Shown: positions 1 to 7,204 of the stretch, piece after piece
Numbering within the stretch: the stretch's first letter is position 1
Layout of the letters: the number at the start of each line of letters is the position of its first letter
Source: Pseudomonas sp. BCA17
Lineage (GTDB): Bacteria; Pseudomonadota; Gammaproteobacteria; Pseudomonadales; Pseudomonadaceae
DNA length: 51,860 nucleotides
Assembly (NCBI RefSeq): GCF_004519405.1
Contig: NZ_SGWI01000012.1
Coordinates: 1-51,860, forward strand
Direction of reading: 5' to 3'
Translations under genes and position numbers: made by a program
Notes under the pieces: model-generated
The model's database searches: none
Told to the model about the DNA's origin: nothing
Seen by the model: only the letters and a program-made list of their open reading frames with translations

Positions 1-6
1 GGCGGC

Positions 7-30
7 TAAACCGGCATCCCTGCCGGTTTA
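7..30. terminator. Perfect 10-bp hairpin at window edge
   Basis: TAAACCGGCA (7-16) and TGCCGGTTTA (21-30) are exact inverse complements around a TCCC loop. This looks like the stem of an intrinsic terminator for a gene outside the window. Tracts are short on both sides, so it could act in either direction or be part of a repeat. Confidence 0.5.
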
Positions 31-53
31 CCCCCCAAATCAATATCGAATTC

Positions 54-78
54 CGGCCAGCGTGGTTTAACGGGGCGC
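54..78 (+). repeat. Intergenic direct repeat, copy 1
   Basis: The segment starting CGGCCAGCGTGGTTTAACGG matches 368-392 at 23 of 25 positions. Both copies are followed by GATCAAAAG-type words. It is probably a dispersed Pseudomonas intergenic repeat, not a regulator site, because flanking sequence is partly conserved too. Confidence 0.6.
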
Positions 79-219
79 CTGAGATCAAGATCAAAAGCGG
101 CTCGCTTCGCATCGTGATGTGTGTAGACAGCCATGCTGCGCTGTAGCTTTTGCTTCCCTGTGGAAGCCAACTCGCCTGCGCTACACAGAGTATCTACACA
201 ACTCTGGTGTGGCCATGAC

Positions 220-247
220 CCTGTGGCGAGGGAGCTTGCTCCCGTGA
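220..247. repeat. REP-like palindromic element
   Basis: The sequence GTGGCGAGGGAGCTTGCTCCC contains GGGAGC (230-235) and GCTCCC (238-243) around a 2-base spacer. This is the form of the abundant fluorescens-group REP family, in which a GTGGCGA or GTGGGA leader precedes a short GC-rich palindrome. It supports the assignment to fluorescens-type Pseudomonas. Only one clear unit was seen, so there is no visible REPIN pair or RAYT transposase gene nearby. Confidence 0.65.
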
Positions 248-367
248 CGGCTTGGAAGCCGCCGACTATCCAACTGCACCTCCGCGAGGGGGCCCGCCCA
301 GGCTCGATCATAGACTTGAATCCATGGGCCGCCGTCATACCGGGTTACGCGGATTCAAACCTGCGCT

Positions 368-392
368 CGGCCAGCATGGTTTAACGGAGCGC
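368..392 (+). repeat. Intergenic direct repeat, copy 2
   Basis: This is the second copy of the 25-base repeat at 54-78, differing by two G-to-A changes (at 376 and 388). The two copies bracket the REP-like element. Confidence 0.6.
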
Positions 393-625
393 TTACGATC
401 AAAAGCAAGATCAAAAACACAGCGGCCACGGCCTCATAAAGCCATGCCCGCTTTCAAGCGCGCTCATTGTCACTTTCTGATTGACAGTTAAACGGTTCCC
501 AGCCGCTTTTTCACTTTCAGGCACCTCATTAATCTGTGCTCACGGTGTTGCTGAGGCCTGAACCCAGCGTCACAGCAGCCCGATCCCAAGGCATGAAAAC
601 TCGAACGATTGAAAAGGAATTGACC

Positions 626-1642
626 ATGAGCCTCAAGAAAACCCTCACCGCTTCCCTCCTCGCCCTGTCCATCGGCAACGCATTCGCCGCCGGCAGCCCC
701 GGCGTCGAACACAACACGCAGGCGTTCCTCGACGCCCTCGCGGCCGGCGGTGGTAAACCGCTGGAGCAACTGAGCCCGAAAGAAGCCCGCGACGTGCTGA
801 GCGGTGCCCAGGAGTCGGTGCAGGTCGATCTGTCCGGCGTTGAAGTCAGCGACAAGGCGATCAAGGTCGACGGCCAGGTGATCAACCTGAAAGTGGTGCG
901 TCCTGCCAAGGTCAAGGGCGAGTTGCCGGTGTTCATGTTCTTCCATGGCGGTGGTTGGGTATTGGGCGATTTCCCGACCCACCAACGCTTGATTCGTGAC
1001 CTGGTGGTGGGCTCCGGCGCAGTGGCCGTGTACGTCGATTACACCCGGTCGCCGGAAGCCCATTACCCGACCGCGATCAACCAGGCCTACGCCGCCACGA
1101 AATGGGTGGCCGAGCACGGCAAGGAGATCGGTGTCGACGGCAAGCGCCTGGCGGTGGCCGGCAACAGTGTCGGCGGCAACATGGCGGCGGTGGTGGCATT
1201 GAAGGCCAAGGAACAGAACACCCCTGCCCTGCGCTTCCAGTTGCTGATGTGGCCGGTGACCAACGCCGGATTCGAAACCGCCTCGTACCAGCAGTTCGCC
1301 GAAGGCCACTTCCTGACCAAAGGCATGATGCAGTGGTTCTGGGACAGCTACACCACCAACCCGGCCGAACGCGCGCACATCCACGCCTCACCGCTGAATG
1401 CCGGCGCCGAACAGCTCAAGGGGCTGCCTGCCGCGCTGGTGCAGACCGCCGAATTCGACGTGCTGCGCGACGAAGGCGAAAGTTACGCCCGCCACCTCGA
1501 TGCGGCCGGCGTACCGGTGACCTCGGTGCGCTACAACGGGATGATTCATGACTTCGGCCTGCTCAACCCGTTGAGCCGGACTCCGGAAGTCCAAGCGGCA
1601 GTACGCCAGGCCGCCGCAGAGCTCAAGACGCATCTGAACTGA
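626..1642 (+). CDS. Secreted HSL-family alpha/beta hydrolase (carboxylesterase)
   Basis: The 338-residue protein is an alpha/beta hydrolase of the hormone-sensitive-lipase family. It has the oxyanion-hole motif HGGGW (107-111), the nucleophile elbow GNSVGG with Ser181, and likely acid and base residues Asp278 (EFDVLRDEG) and His308 (IHDF). Residues 1-22 form a typical Sec signal peptide (MSLKKTL, hydrophobic core, AFAA), so it probably acts in the periplasm or outside the cell on short-chain esters. I chose the ATG at 626 over the upstream ATG at 536 because AAAAGGAA lies 6 bases before it and it begins the signal peptide. The gene stands alone and ends in a strong terminator. The natural substrate is unknown. 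Confidence 0.85.
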   Translation: MSLKKTLTASLLALSIGNAFAAGSPGVEHNTQAFLDALAAGGGKPLEQLSPKEARDVLSGAQESVQVDLSGVEVSDKAIKVDGQVINLKVVRPAKVKGELPVFMFFHGGGWVLGDFPTHQRLIRDLVVGSGAVAVYVDYTRSPEAHYPTAINQAYAATKWVAEHGKEIGVDGKRLAVAGNSVGGNMAAVVALKAKEQNTPALRFQLLMWPVTNAGFETASYQQFAEGHFLTKGMMQWFWDSYTTNPAERAHIHASPLNAGAEQLKGLPAALVQTAEFDVLRDEGESYARHLDAAGVPVTSVRYNGMIHDFGLLNPLSRTPEVQAAVRQAAAELKTHLN

Positions 1643-1652
1643 TGCCCGACCT

Positions 1653-1684
1653 CTCGCCACACCACCCGGTGTGGCGAGTTTTTT
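1653..1684 (+). terminator. Rho-independent terminator after the esterase gene
   Basis: CTCGCCACACC (1653-1663) pairs perfectly with GGTGTGGCGAG (1668-1678) around an ACCC loop, followed by six Ts (1679-1684). It lies 10 bases after the esterase stop codon. Confidence 0.9.
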
Positions 1685-1707
1685 GGTGCCCGCCAAGCCG
1701 GCGCCAC

Positions 1708-2631
1708 CTAGGGGACTTTGATGCTCAAAGGTTCAGACATGTACTGGCTGATCCGCGAGCGTAGCCAGCGCTCTGCCGGATCGTTGTCGTGAACGCCGCT
1801 CCAGGCCATCGACAGTTGCGCCGCATCGATGGGAAACGGTGGGTCTTCGGCCCTCAAGCCACTACCTTCGACCAACGCACACGCCGCGTAATCGGGCACG
1901 GTGGCGATCATTTCGGTACCGGCGAGCATCGCGCGCAAGCCACTGAATTGCGGAACCCCCAGCACTACACGCCGAGTACGGCCGACCTTGGCCAGGTCGA
2001 GGTCAATGTTGCCGTTCAGGTCGCCGGAGAACGACACCATCGCGTGGGGCCGCCGGCAGTATTCATCGAGTGTCAGCTCACCGGGCCGGTTGTCACCGCG
2101 CAACACTTTGCAGGCAATATCACGCAGCCGCTTGCGCTTGGCATTGGCCGGCAATTCGGTGGTGTAACTGACCCCCACCGAAATCTCGCCCGATGCCAGC
2201 AAGGCCGGCATCAACAGATAATTGGCCCGGCGTACCACCACCACAATGCCCGGGGCCTCCTGTTGCAGCTGGCGCAACAACGGCGGGAACAAACCAAATT
2301 CGGCATCGTCCGAAAGGCCTATGCGAAACACATCGCAGCTCGTCGCCGGATCAAACTCCTTGGCCCGGCTGACGGCACCCGAGATGATGTCCATCGCCGG
2401 TTGCAACTCCTTGAGAATCGCCAACGCTCGCGCCGTCGGCTCCATGCCGCGGCCATTGCGCAACAGCAGCGGGTCGTCGAACAAATCCCGCAGGCGTCCC
2501 AGCGCAGCACTCACCGCAGGCTGGCCCATGAACAGTTTTTCAGCCACCCGGGTCAGATTCTTTTCGAACATCAGCGCCTCGAAAATCACCAACAGATTCA
2601 TGTCTACGCGGCGCAGATCATTACGGTTCAT
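1708..2631 (-). CDS. LysR-family regulator, MexT-like
   Basis: This is a LysR-type transcriptional regulator of about 307 residues. The N-terminal helix-turn-helix (RRVDMNLLVIFEAL... QPAVSAALGRLRDLF) and effector domain phrases such as FRIGLSDD, ASGEISVGVSYTTELPANAKRK and TVPDYAA match, from memory, MexT, the activator of the mexEF-oprN efflux operon in P. aeruginosa. No efflux operon is adjacent, so the target is not evident and a paralogue with another role is possible. The frame opens at a GTG (2637), but the ATG at 2631 gives the MNRNDLRRVD start usual for the subfamily. It is convergent with the esterase gene and divergent from the AraC gene across a 393-base gap. Confidence 0.8.
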   Translation of the reverse strand: MNRNDLRRVDMNLLVIFEALMFEKNLTRVAEKLFMGQPAVSAALGRLRDLFDDPLLLRNGRGMEPTARALAILKELQPAMDIISGAVSRAKEFDPATSCDVFRIGLSDDAEFGLFPPLLRQLQQEAPGIVVVVRRANYLLMPALLASGEISVGVSYTTELPANAKRKRLRDIACKVLRGDNRPGELTLDEYCRRPHAMVSFSGDLNGNIDLDLAKVGRTRRVVLGVPQFSGLRAMLAGTEMIATVPDYAACALVEGSGLRAEDPPFPIDAAQLSMAWSGVHDNDPAERWLRSRISQYMSEPLSIKVP

Positions 2632-2637
2632 AGGCAC

Positions 2638-3030
2638 AGTCCCATTGTGTAGTGAGCCAGGTATTCGTCACTCGGCCATCGCTCGATAATCGGCAGTTTT
2701 GCCGCCCGCTTGCAAGGCCCGTTTTGCATAGTCATCCACTGAAAATGCCGGCCCATCCCAGTGATGTGGGCCGCACCCGCAAGCGGCCGTCCGCAGGCCG
2801 GCCAAATGTGCCAATCATGCCGGTATTCTCAGCCGAAAAATTGCAGCCATGTGCTGAGCGAGGGCCGTTGCCCGGCGATGTACCGGGGTGGAATTAACAA
2901 CGTTTAACTCGCAAAGCACCGACCCGCCACCAAGAATAAAGCCCTCTGCACCGAACTGTTTTCCAACGCGTGAAACTGCTGACCCACCGCGCAGTGTGCC
3001 AGCGCATTCGCCTCGATACGGATATTTGCC
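2638..3030. other. Intergenic region between divergent LysR and AraC genes
   Basis: No gene is supported in these 393 bases. They contain copy A of a perfect 20-bp repeat (2891-2910) and an interrupted palindrome GGCCCA-N11-TGGGCC (2750-2772). Both divergent promoters must lie here. The only long frames have no plausible start context. Confidence 0.6.
2891..2910 (+). promoter_or_regulatory. 20-bp repeat, copy A (candidate operator)
   Basis: GAATTAACAACGTTTAACTC is found again as its exact reverse complement at 4191-4210. The core has the form TTAA-N6-TTAA, which suits a dimeric DNA-binding protein. Copy A lies about 120 bases upstream of the AraC-type gene and about 260 bases upstream of the LysR gene. 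Confidence 0.6.
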
Positions 3031-3471
3031 ATGGCCTATTTTCAGCACAACGCCGCCCGCGTACCCGCCACTGAAACGCATCTGCCCGCCACCGGAGGCC
3101 TCTCAGCGTGGCGCGAAAGCCTGGTCAAAAAACTGATTCTCGAGGGTCTGGGTGAAACGCTGGAGGTCACTGAGCTCGCTCGGGCCTGCGCCCTGTCCCG
3201 CAGTCATTTCTCCCGCGCCTTCAAGTGCAGCACCGGCCTGTCGCCCCAGGACTGGATTCGTCGGCAGCGCATCACGCGGGCCAAGCAACTGATCCAGGAT
3301 ACCGACCTGACCTTGACGCAGATCAGCCTGGAATGCGGCTTCTGTGATCAAGCGCACTTCTGCCACATTTTCACCCGCAGCGAAGGCATCACGCCTTTCG
3401 CCTGGCGCTGTCAGGCAGTACATGCGCTGCCTTCTCTCAAGATCACGGCTGCGCCGGCGGCTCGGCGTTGA
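3031..3471 (+). CDS. Small AraC-family regulator (DNA-binding domain only)
   Basis: This 146-residue protein is essentially one AraC/XylS DNA-binding domain. It has a first helix-turn-helix (EVTELARACALSRSHFSRAFK) and a second with the family signature (ISLECGFCDQAHFCHIFTRSEGITPFAWR). There is no ligand-binding domain, as in short AraC members found beside oxidoreductase genes. It converges on the flavodoxin-like gene, with 30 bases between stop codons, and the pair is flanked by the inverted 20-bp repeat. The likely target is the flavodoxin-like gene or itself. The ATG at 3031 lacks a strong Shine-Dalgarno site. Confidence 0.75.
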   Translation: MAYFQHNAARVPATETHLPATGGLSAWRESLVKKLILEGLGETLEVTELARACALSRSHFSRAFKCSTGLSPQDWIRRQRITRAKQLIQDTDLTLTQISLECGFCDQAHFCHIFTRSEGITPFAWRCQAVHALPSLKITAAPAARR

Positions 3472-3479
3472 GCCGAGCC
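3459..3479. terminator. Hairpin between convergent AraC and flavodoxin genes
   Basis: GGCTCGGC (3459-3466) pairs perfectly with GCCGAGCC (3472-3479) around GTTGA. The hairpin includes the AraC stop codon. No T-tract follows, so termination strength is uncertain, but the position between convergent stops fits. Confidence 0.5.
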
Positions 3480-3501
3480 TGATGAGTAGGGGAACCGTGC
3501 A

Positions 3502-4077
3502 TCAAACCGCTGAATGGCCCATACGTTCGGCCAGGCGCGCGACCCGCTCCCCCAGGTGAGCGGCGGTGCAGCGATCTTCGGGAGGTGGAGCATGCTCCGG
3601 GGATTGCTCGACGTTCGATTGGGCCATGACCCCCAGGGAGCTGCCCAGGCGATTCAATTGCCCATCGAACAGGCCGACGCTGGAGCGCGCCGGCAGCAGG
3701 TCGAGGCCGACCCAGATCATCGAGTGCTGAGCGGCAAATACGGCCATCTGCAGCAAGGTATTGAGCTTGTCGCCACACAGGCAACCGGAGTTGGTGAACC
3801 CGGCAGCCAACTTGTCGCGCCAGGGCTGTGCCAGGTAGAACGACGCGGTGGCCTCCATGAACGTCTTGAAGGACCCCGAGGCACTGCCCATGTAAGTCGG
3901 GGCGCCGAAGATGATCGCGTCGGCGCGGTGCAAGCAGTCCCAGCGCGCGTCCACTTCCTCGACCGGAATCAGTTGGCACGTGCTGCCCAAGTGTCGCTCC
4001 ACACCCTGGGCCACAGCTTCGGCGATGACCCGCGTATGACCATAACCGCTGTGATAGACCACCACCACATCACTCAT
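3502..4077 (-). CDS. Flavodoxin-fold NAD(P)H:quinone / FMN reductase-like protein
   Basis: The 191-residue protein has the flavodoxin FMN-phosphate loop near its N terminus (VVVYHSGYGHTRVIAEAVAQGV) and a second flavin-contact segment (IIFGAPTYMGSASGSFKTFME). This is the pattern of WrbA/flavodoxin_2-type quinone reductases, which make two-electron reductions of quinones or xenobiotics in the cytoplasm. The start is well supported: AGGAGAAGG lies just upstream of the ATG. The last 35 residues are low in recognisable structure. The neighbouring AraC gene and the shared 20-bp repeat suggest joint control. Confidence 0.75.
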   Translation of the reverse strand: MSDVVVVYHSGYGHTRVIAEAVAQGVERHLGSTCQLIPVEEVDARWDCLHRADAIIFGAPTYMGSASGSFKTFMEATASFYLAQPWRDKLAAGFTNSGCLCGDKLNTLLQMAVFAAQHSMIWVGLDLLPARSSVGLFDGQLNRLGSSLGVMAQSNVEQSPEHAPPPEDRCTAAHLGERVARLAERMGHSAV

Positions 4078-4408
4078 TCCAGCCTTCTCCTGAAGTGTTC
4101 ATCCCTTTTACTGCACGGAGCACAAAAACCGGTGCCTTCGGTTGATAGACTGCAGGCATTGGATTTTTGGGTGTAAGACAGGCGCAGGACGAGTTAAACG
4201 TTGTTAATTCTCAGTGGTGCGCCAAAAGCCACGACACGCCCTTTTGTCAGCGCCAGCCCAGTCGATACGCAGCTTGCGAACGGTGCCGTAATACGGCCGT
4301 CAACGCACACGCGGGCGAGTTGCCCGAATGCTGCGTTGCGCTGGCGAAAAAAACTGAGGAACATGCGCGGATATCGCGTGATAGACGCAGGCAGGCAGGA
4401 GTGACCCG
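4078..4408. other. Intergenic region upstream of flavodoxin and ATPase-regulator genes
   Basis: This 331-base divergent region carries copy B of the 20-bp repeat (4191-4210) and no supported gene. Promoters for the flavodoxin-like gene (left) and the 930-residue regulator (right) must lie here. Confidence 0.55.
4191..4210 (-). promoter_or_regulatory. 20-bp repeat, copy B (candidate operator)
   Basis: GAGTTAAACGTTGTTAATTC is the exact reverse complement of 2891-2910. Homology stops at both ends of the 20 bases, which is more like a protein-binding site than the end of a transposon. It lies in the divergent region between the flavodoxin-like gene and the large regulator gene. Confidence 0.6.
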
Positions 4409-7204
4409 TTGACCCTTTTCCCCGAACAGGCGGTGCATTTCGGCCCTTACCGGGTCTATCCCGGACAACGCCTGGTGCTGGAGGCCGATCATCCCCTGCG
4501 CCTGAGTCGGCGCGCCATGGACATTCTGTTGATCCTGCTGGAGCACGCCGGGAATCTGGTCAGCAAGCAGCAGTTGATCGCACGGGTCTGGCCCAACAGC
4601 GTCGTCGAAGACATCAATGTGCGAGTGCACATCGCGGCGCTGCGCAAAGCCCTTGGCGACGGTCAAGCCGGCCAGCGCTATATCGTCACCGTGGCCCAGC
4701 GTGGCTACAGCTTTGTCGCGCCGTACTCGCTGGAGCCCATCGAGCAACGCCCACCGAGCAGCGGCCACGGGCACAACGGTCATAACCTGCCGATTCGTCG
4801 TACGCGCATGATTGGTCGCCAGGTTCTGGTGGACCGCCTGGTGACGCAATTGCCACGCCAGCGGTTCATCACCCTGGTCGGCCCTGGCGGTATCGGCAAG
4901 ACCACCGTGGCACTGCGCGTCGCGGAACAACTGATCGGCCGCTACCGGGACGGCATTCGCCTGCTGGACCTTGCCTTGATCAGCGAGCCAGCGATGATCA
5001 CCACCCACCTGGCGATGCTGCTGGACCTGTCGTTGCATGACACAGAGCCGGTGAGCTGTCTCACCACCTTCCTGCGCGAGCGGCAAATGCTGCTGGTCAT
5101 CGACAACTGCGAGCACCTGATCGACGCCATCGCGGTGCTCAGCGAAAGCATCCTGTGCGGGGCGCCCGATGTGCATATCCTGGCCACCAGCCGCGAGAGC
5201 CTGCGGGCCGACGGCGAATTCGTGCAGCGCCTGGAGTCACTAGACTGCCCGCCGCCTGTCGCCGCGCTGGAGCGCGACCAGGCCCTGGGCTTTTCGGCGG
5301 TGCAATTGTTTGTCGAACGAGCAATGGCCAGCCATGACAGTTTCGAACTGACCGATGCCGAACTGCCCCTGGTGATCGAGATTTGCCGCCGCCTGGACGG
5401 TATTCCTCTAGCGATCGAACTGGCCGCAGCGCAAGTGAACAGCCTCGGCCTGAGTGGCTTGCTGACGCAACTGCAAGGCAGTTTCCGTTTGCTCGCACAG
5501 GGCTCCCAGACGACGCTGGGGCGGCATCAGACCCTGCGCGCGACCCTCGACTGCAGCTTTGAGCTGCTGACGGCCTGCGAACAGATCTGCCTGCGCCGAC
5601 TGAGCGTGTTCAGGGGTGGTTTCACGCTGGAATCGGCGGCGGCCGTGATTGTCGGCGAACACGTCGAAAGCTGCGCGGTGCTTGGCGCAATCACGCAACT
5701 GGTGGCCAAGTCCCTGCTGAATGTGGAGGTCGGTGACGAGCAGGTGTTCTATCGTCTGCTCGACACCACCCGCAGCTATGCCCTGGAAAAACTCGACCAG
5801 GCAAATGATTTGCCCGACACCCTGGGACGCCATGCCCAGTGCTGCCTGGCCTTGATGCATCAAGCCCAGAACGACTGGGAGCACACCCAGACCGATGTAT
5901 GGATCGAGCGTTACGCGCGCAGCCTCGAAGACATCCGTTCGGCCCTGGACTGGGGGTTGAACGCACAAGGGCCACAGGCTGTGGCGATCCGCCTGGCTTC
6001 GGTGTCGACGTCACTCTGGCAGGAACTGTCGCTGCTCAAGGAGCACGGCGTGTACGTGCGCAAGGCCCTGGCCCTGCTTGAATTGACGCCCGAGCCCTGC
6101 CCTCGCCTGAAAATGGCCCTCAAGCTCGCCCTTGGCAGCTCCTGCTACCACACCCAGGGCGGCAGCGCCGAAACCGTCGAAGCCTTTGTGAGCGCCAGAA
6201 CCCTCGCCGAACGCTGCAACGATGTCGCCGGCCAGCTCAGAGCCGTGTCCGGGCACATGGCGGTCAACCTCAGTTGCGGCAACTATCAGACGGCCCTGGA
6301 ACAGAGCCTGCAATTCGATCGCCTGGGTGTGCAAGGTCATGCCGCCGTGTCCCTGAGTACCCAGCGGTTGCAGGTGCTGGCCCTGCACTTTGCCGGGGAC
6401 CAGCCGAAGGCACGCACGCGTGCTGAACAGGTTATCCAGCACATGGCCCAGAGTGGACACCTCAATCGCTTCACCCATGGCTTTGGTGTCCAGTACGACC
6501 AGTGCGTCGCCTCGCTGACGATTCTGGCGCGGATCCTCTGGTTGCAGGGCCACCCCGAAAAGGCCTGGCGCGCCGCCCGCCAGGCGTTGGACATTGCGCT
6601 CGAGATCGACCACGGCACGTCCATCTGCTACACCCTGGCACTCTCCGGTTGCCTGATCGCCCACTACAACGGCGACACTCAAACGGCCCGCGACCTCTTG
6701 CGCCTGCTGCTCGAACAAGCCCAAAAACATTCGGTGCTGCTGTTTTACAACTGGGCCCGGCACTATGCGCAGGTGATCGATGACGAGAGTACGCATCCGA
6801 CACCGCCAGTCGGCGCCGGGCTGATCAATGAAATCATGGTCACACTGGATGGCCGTTTCGTCGACGACGCATTGCTGGCACGCGCCGAAAGCGGCGCGGC
6901 GGGTTGGAGCACCGCGGAAATCCTTCGGGCCAGCGCAAATGCTCTGCTTGCACAAAACAGCCAGCCTGCGGCTGAGACGGTGCTGCTCAAAGCGCTGGGC
7001 GTGGCACAGGCCCAGGGTGCTCGGGCGTGGGAGCTGCGCACGGCTACATCACTGGCCGAGCTTTGGCAGCGTCAGGGTCGTTTCCAACAAGCCCATGATC
7101 TGTTGGCGCCCATCTACAACGGCTTCACCGAAGGTTTTGCCACCCCCGACCTAAGCAACGTCCGCCTTCTGCTTGACGAGCTGCAACAACACCGGTCTTC
7201 CTGA
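4409..7204 (+). CDS. Winged-helix / NB-ARC-type ATPase / TPR transcriptional regulator
   Basis: This 931-residue protein is a STAND-type regulator. An OmpR/CadC-like winged helix (about 10-105, ending in the usual RGYSFVAP strand) is followed by an NB-ARC-like ATPase with Walker A GPGGIGKTT (158-166), Walker B LLVIDNCEH (228-236), a sensor-like ATSRESL and the RLDGIPLAIELAA motif. A long helical TPR-like region (about 450-931) presumably senses a ligand or partner. Translation most likely starts at TTG 4409, because AGGAG sits 7 bases upstream and an in-frame stop at 4382 excludes longer forms. The signal and target genes are unknown. A truncated paralogue faces it at 7151-8653. Confidence 0.85.
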   Translation: MTLFPEQAVHFGPYRVYPGQRLVLEADHPLRLSRRAMDILLILLEHAGNLVSKQQLIARVWPNSVVEDINVRVHIAALRKALGDGQAGQRYIVTVAQRGYSFVAPYSLEPIEQRPPSSGHGHNGHNLPIRRTRMIGRQVLVDRLVTQLPRQRFITLVGPGGIGKTTVALRVAEQLIGRYRDGIRLLDLALISEPAMITTHLAMLLDLSLHDTEPVSCLTTFLRERQMLLVIDNCEHLIDAIAVLSESILCGAPDVHILATSRESLRADGEFVQRLESLDCPPPVAALERDQALGFSAVQLFVERAMASHDSFELTDAELPLVIEICRRLDGIPLAIELAAAQVNSLGLSGLLTQLQGSFRLLAQGSQTTLGRHQTLRATLDCSFELLTACEQICLRRLSVFRGGFTLESAAAVIVGEHVESCAVLGAITQLVAKSLLNVEVGDEQVFYRLLDTTRSYALEKLDQANDLPDTLGRHAQCCLALMHQAQNDWEHTQTDVWIERYARSLEDIRSALDWGLNAQGPQAVAIRLASVSTSLWQELSLLKEHGVYVRKALALLELTPEPCPRLKMALKLALGSSCYHTQGGSAETVEAFVSARTLAERCNDVAGQLRAVSGHMAVNLSCGNYQTALEQSLQFDRLGVQGHAAVSLSTQRLQVLALHFAGDQPKARTRAEQVIQHMAQSGHLNRFTHGFGVQYDQCVASLTILARILWLQGHPEKAWRAARQALDIALEIDHGTSICYTLALSGCLIAHYNGDTQTARDLLRLLLEQAQKHSVLLFYNWARHYAQVIDDESTHPTPPVGAGLINEIMVTLDGRFVDDALLARAESGAAGWSTAEILRASANALLAQNSQPAAETVLLKALGVAQAQGARAWELRTATSLAELWQRQGRFQQAHDLLAPIYNGFTEGFATPDLSNVRLLLDELQQHRSS

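Larger units (their letters stand above)
1..625. other. Repeat-rich intergenic region before the esterase gene
   Basis: I find no convincing gene here. The stretch holds a perfect hairpin at 7-30, two copies of a 25-base repeat (54-78 and 368-392), a REP-like palindrome at 230-243 and repeated AGATCAAAAG-type words near 83-97 and 397-416. The short reading frames crossing it have repeat-derived, low-complexity translations and no ribosome binding site. A TTGACA word at 481-486 could be a -35 element for the gene at 626, but no good -10 box follows at the usual spacing. Confidence 0.7.

Noticed and set aside
6..338. 110-codon frame on the - strand in the repeat region
   Set aside because: It is built from the REP and direct-repeat sequences, has no ribosome site and resembles the spurious frames commonly predicted in Pseudomonas repeats.
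2891..4210. Transposon or insertion sequence bounded by the 20-bp inverted repeats
   Set aside because: There is no transposase between the repeats and no target-site duplication next to them; paired operators explain the data better, though a cassette is not excluded.
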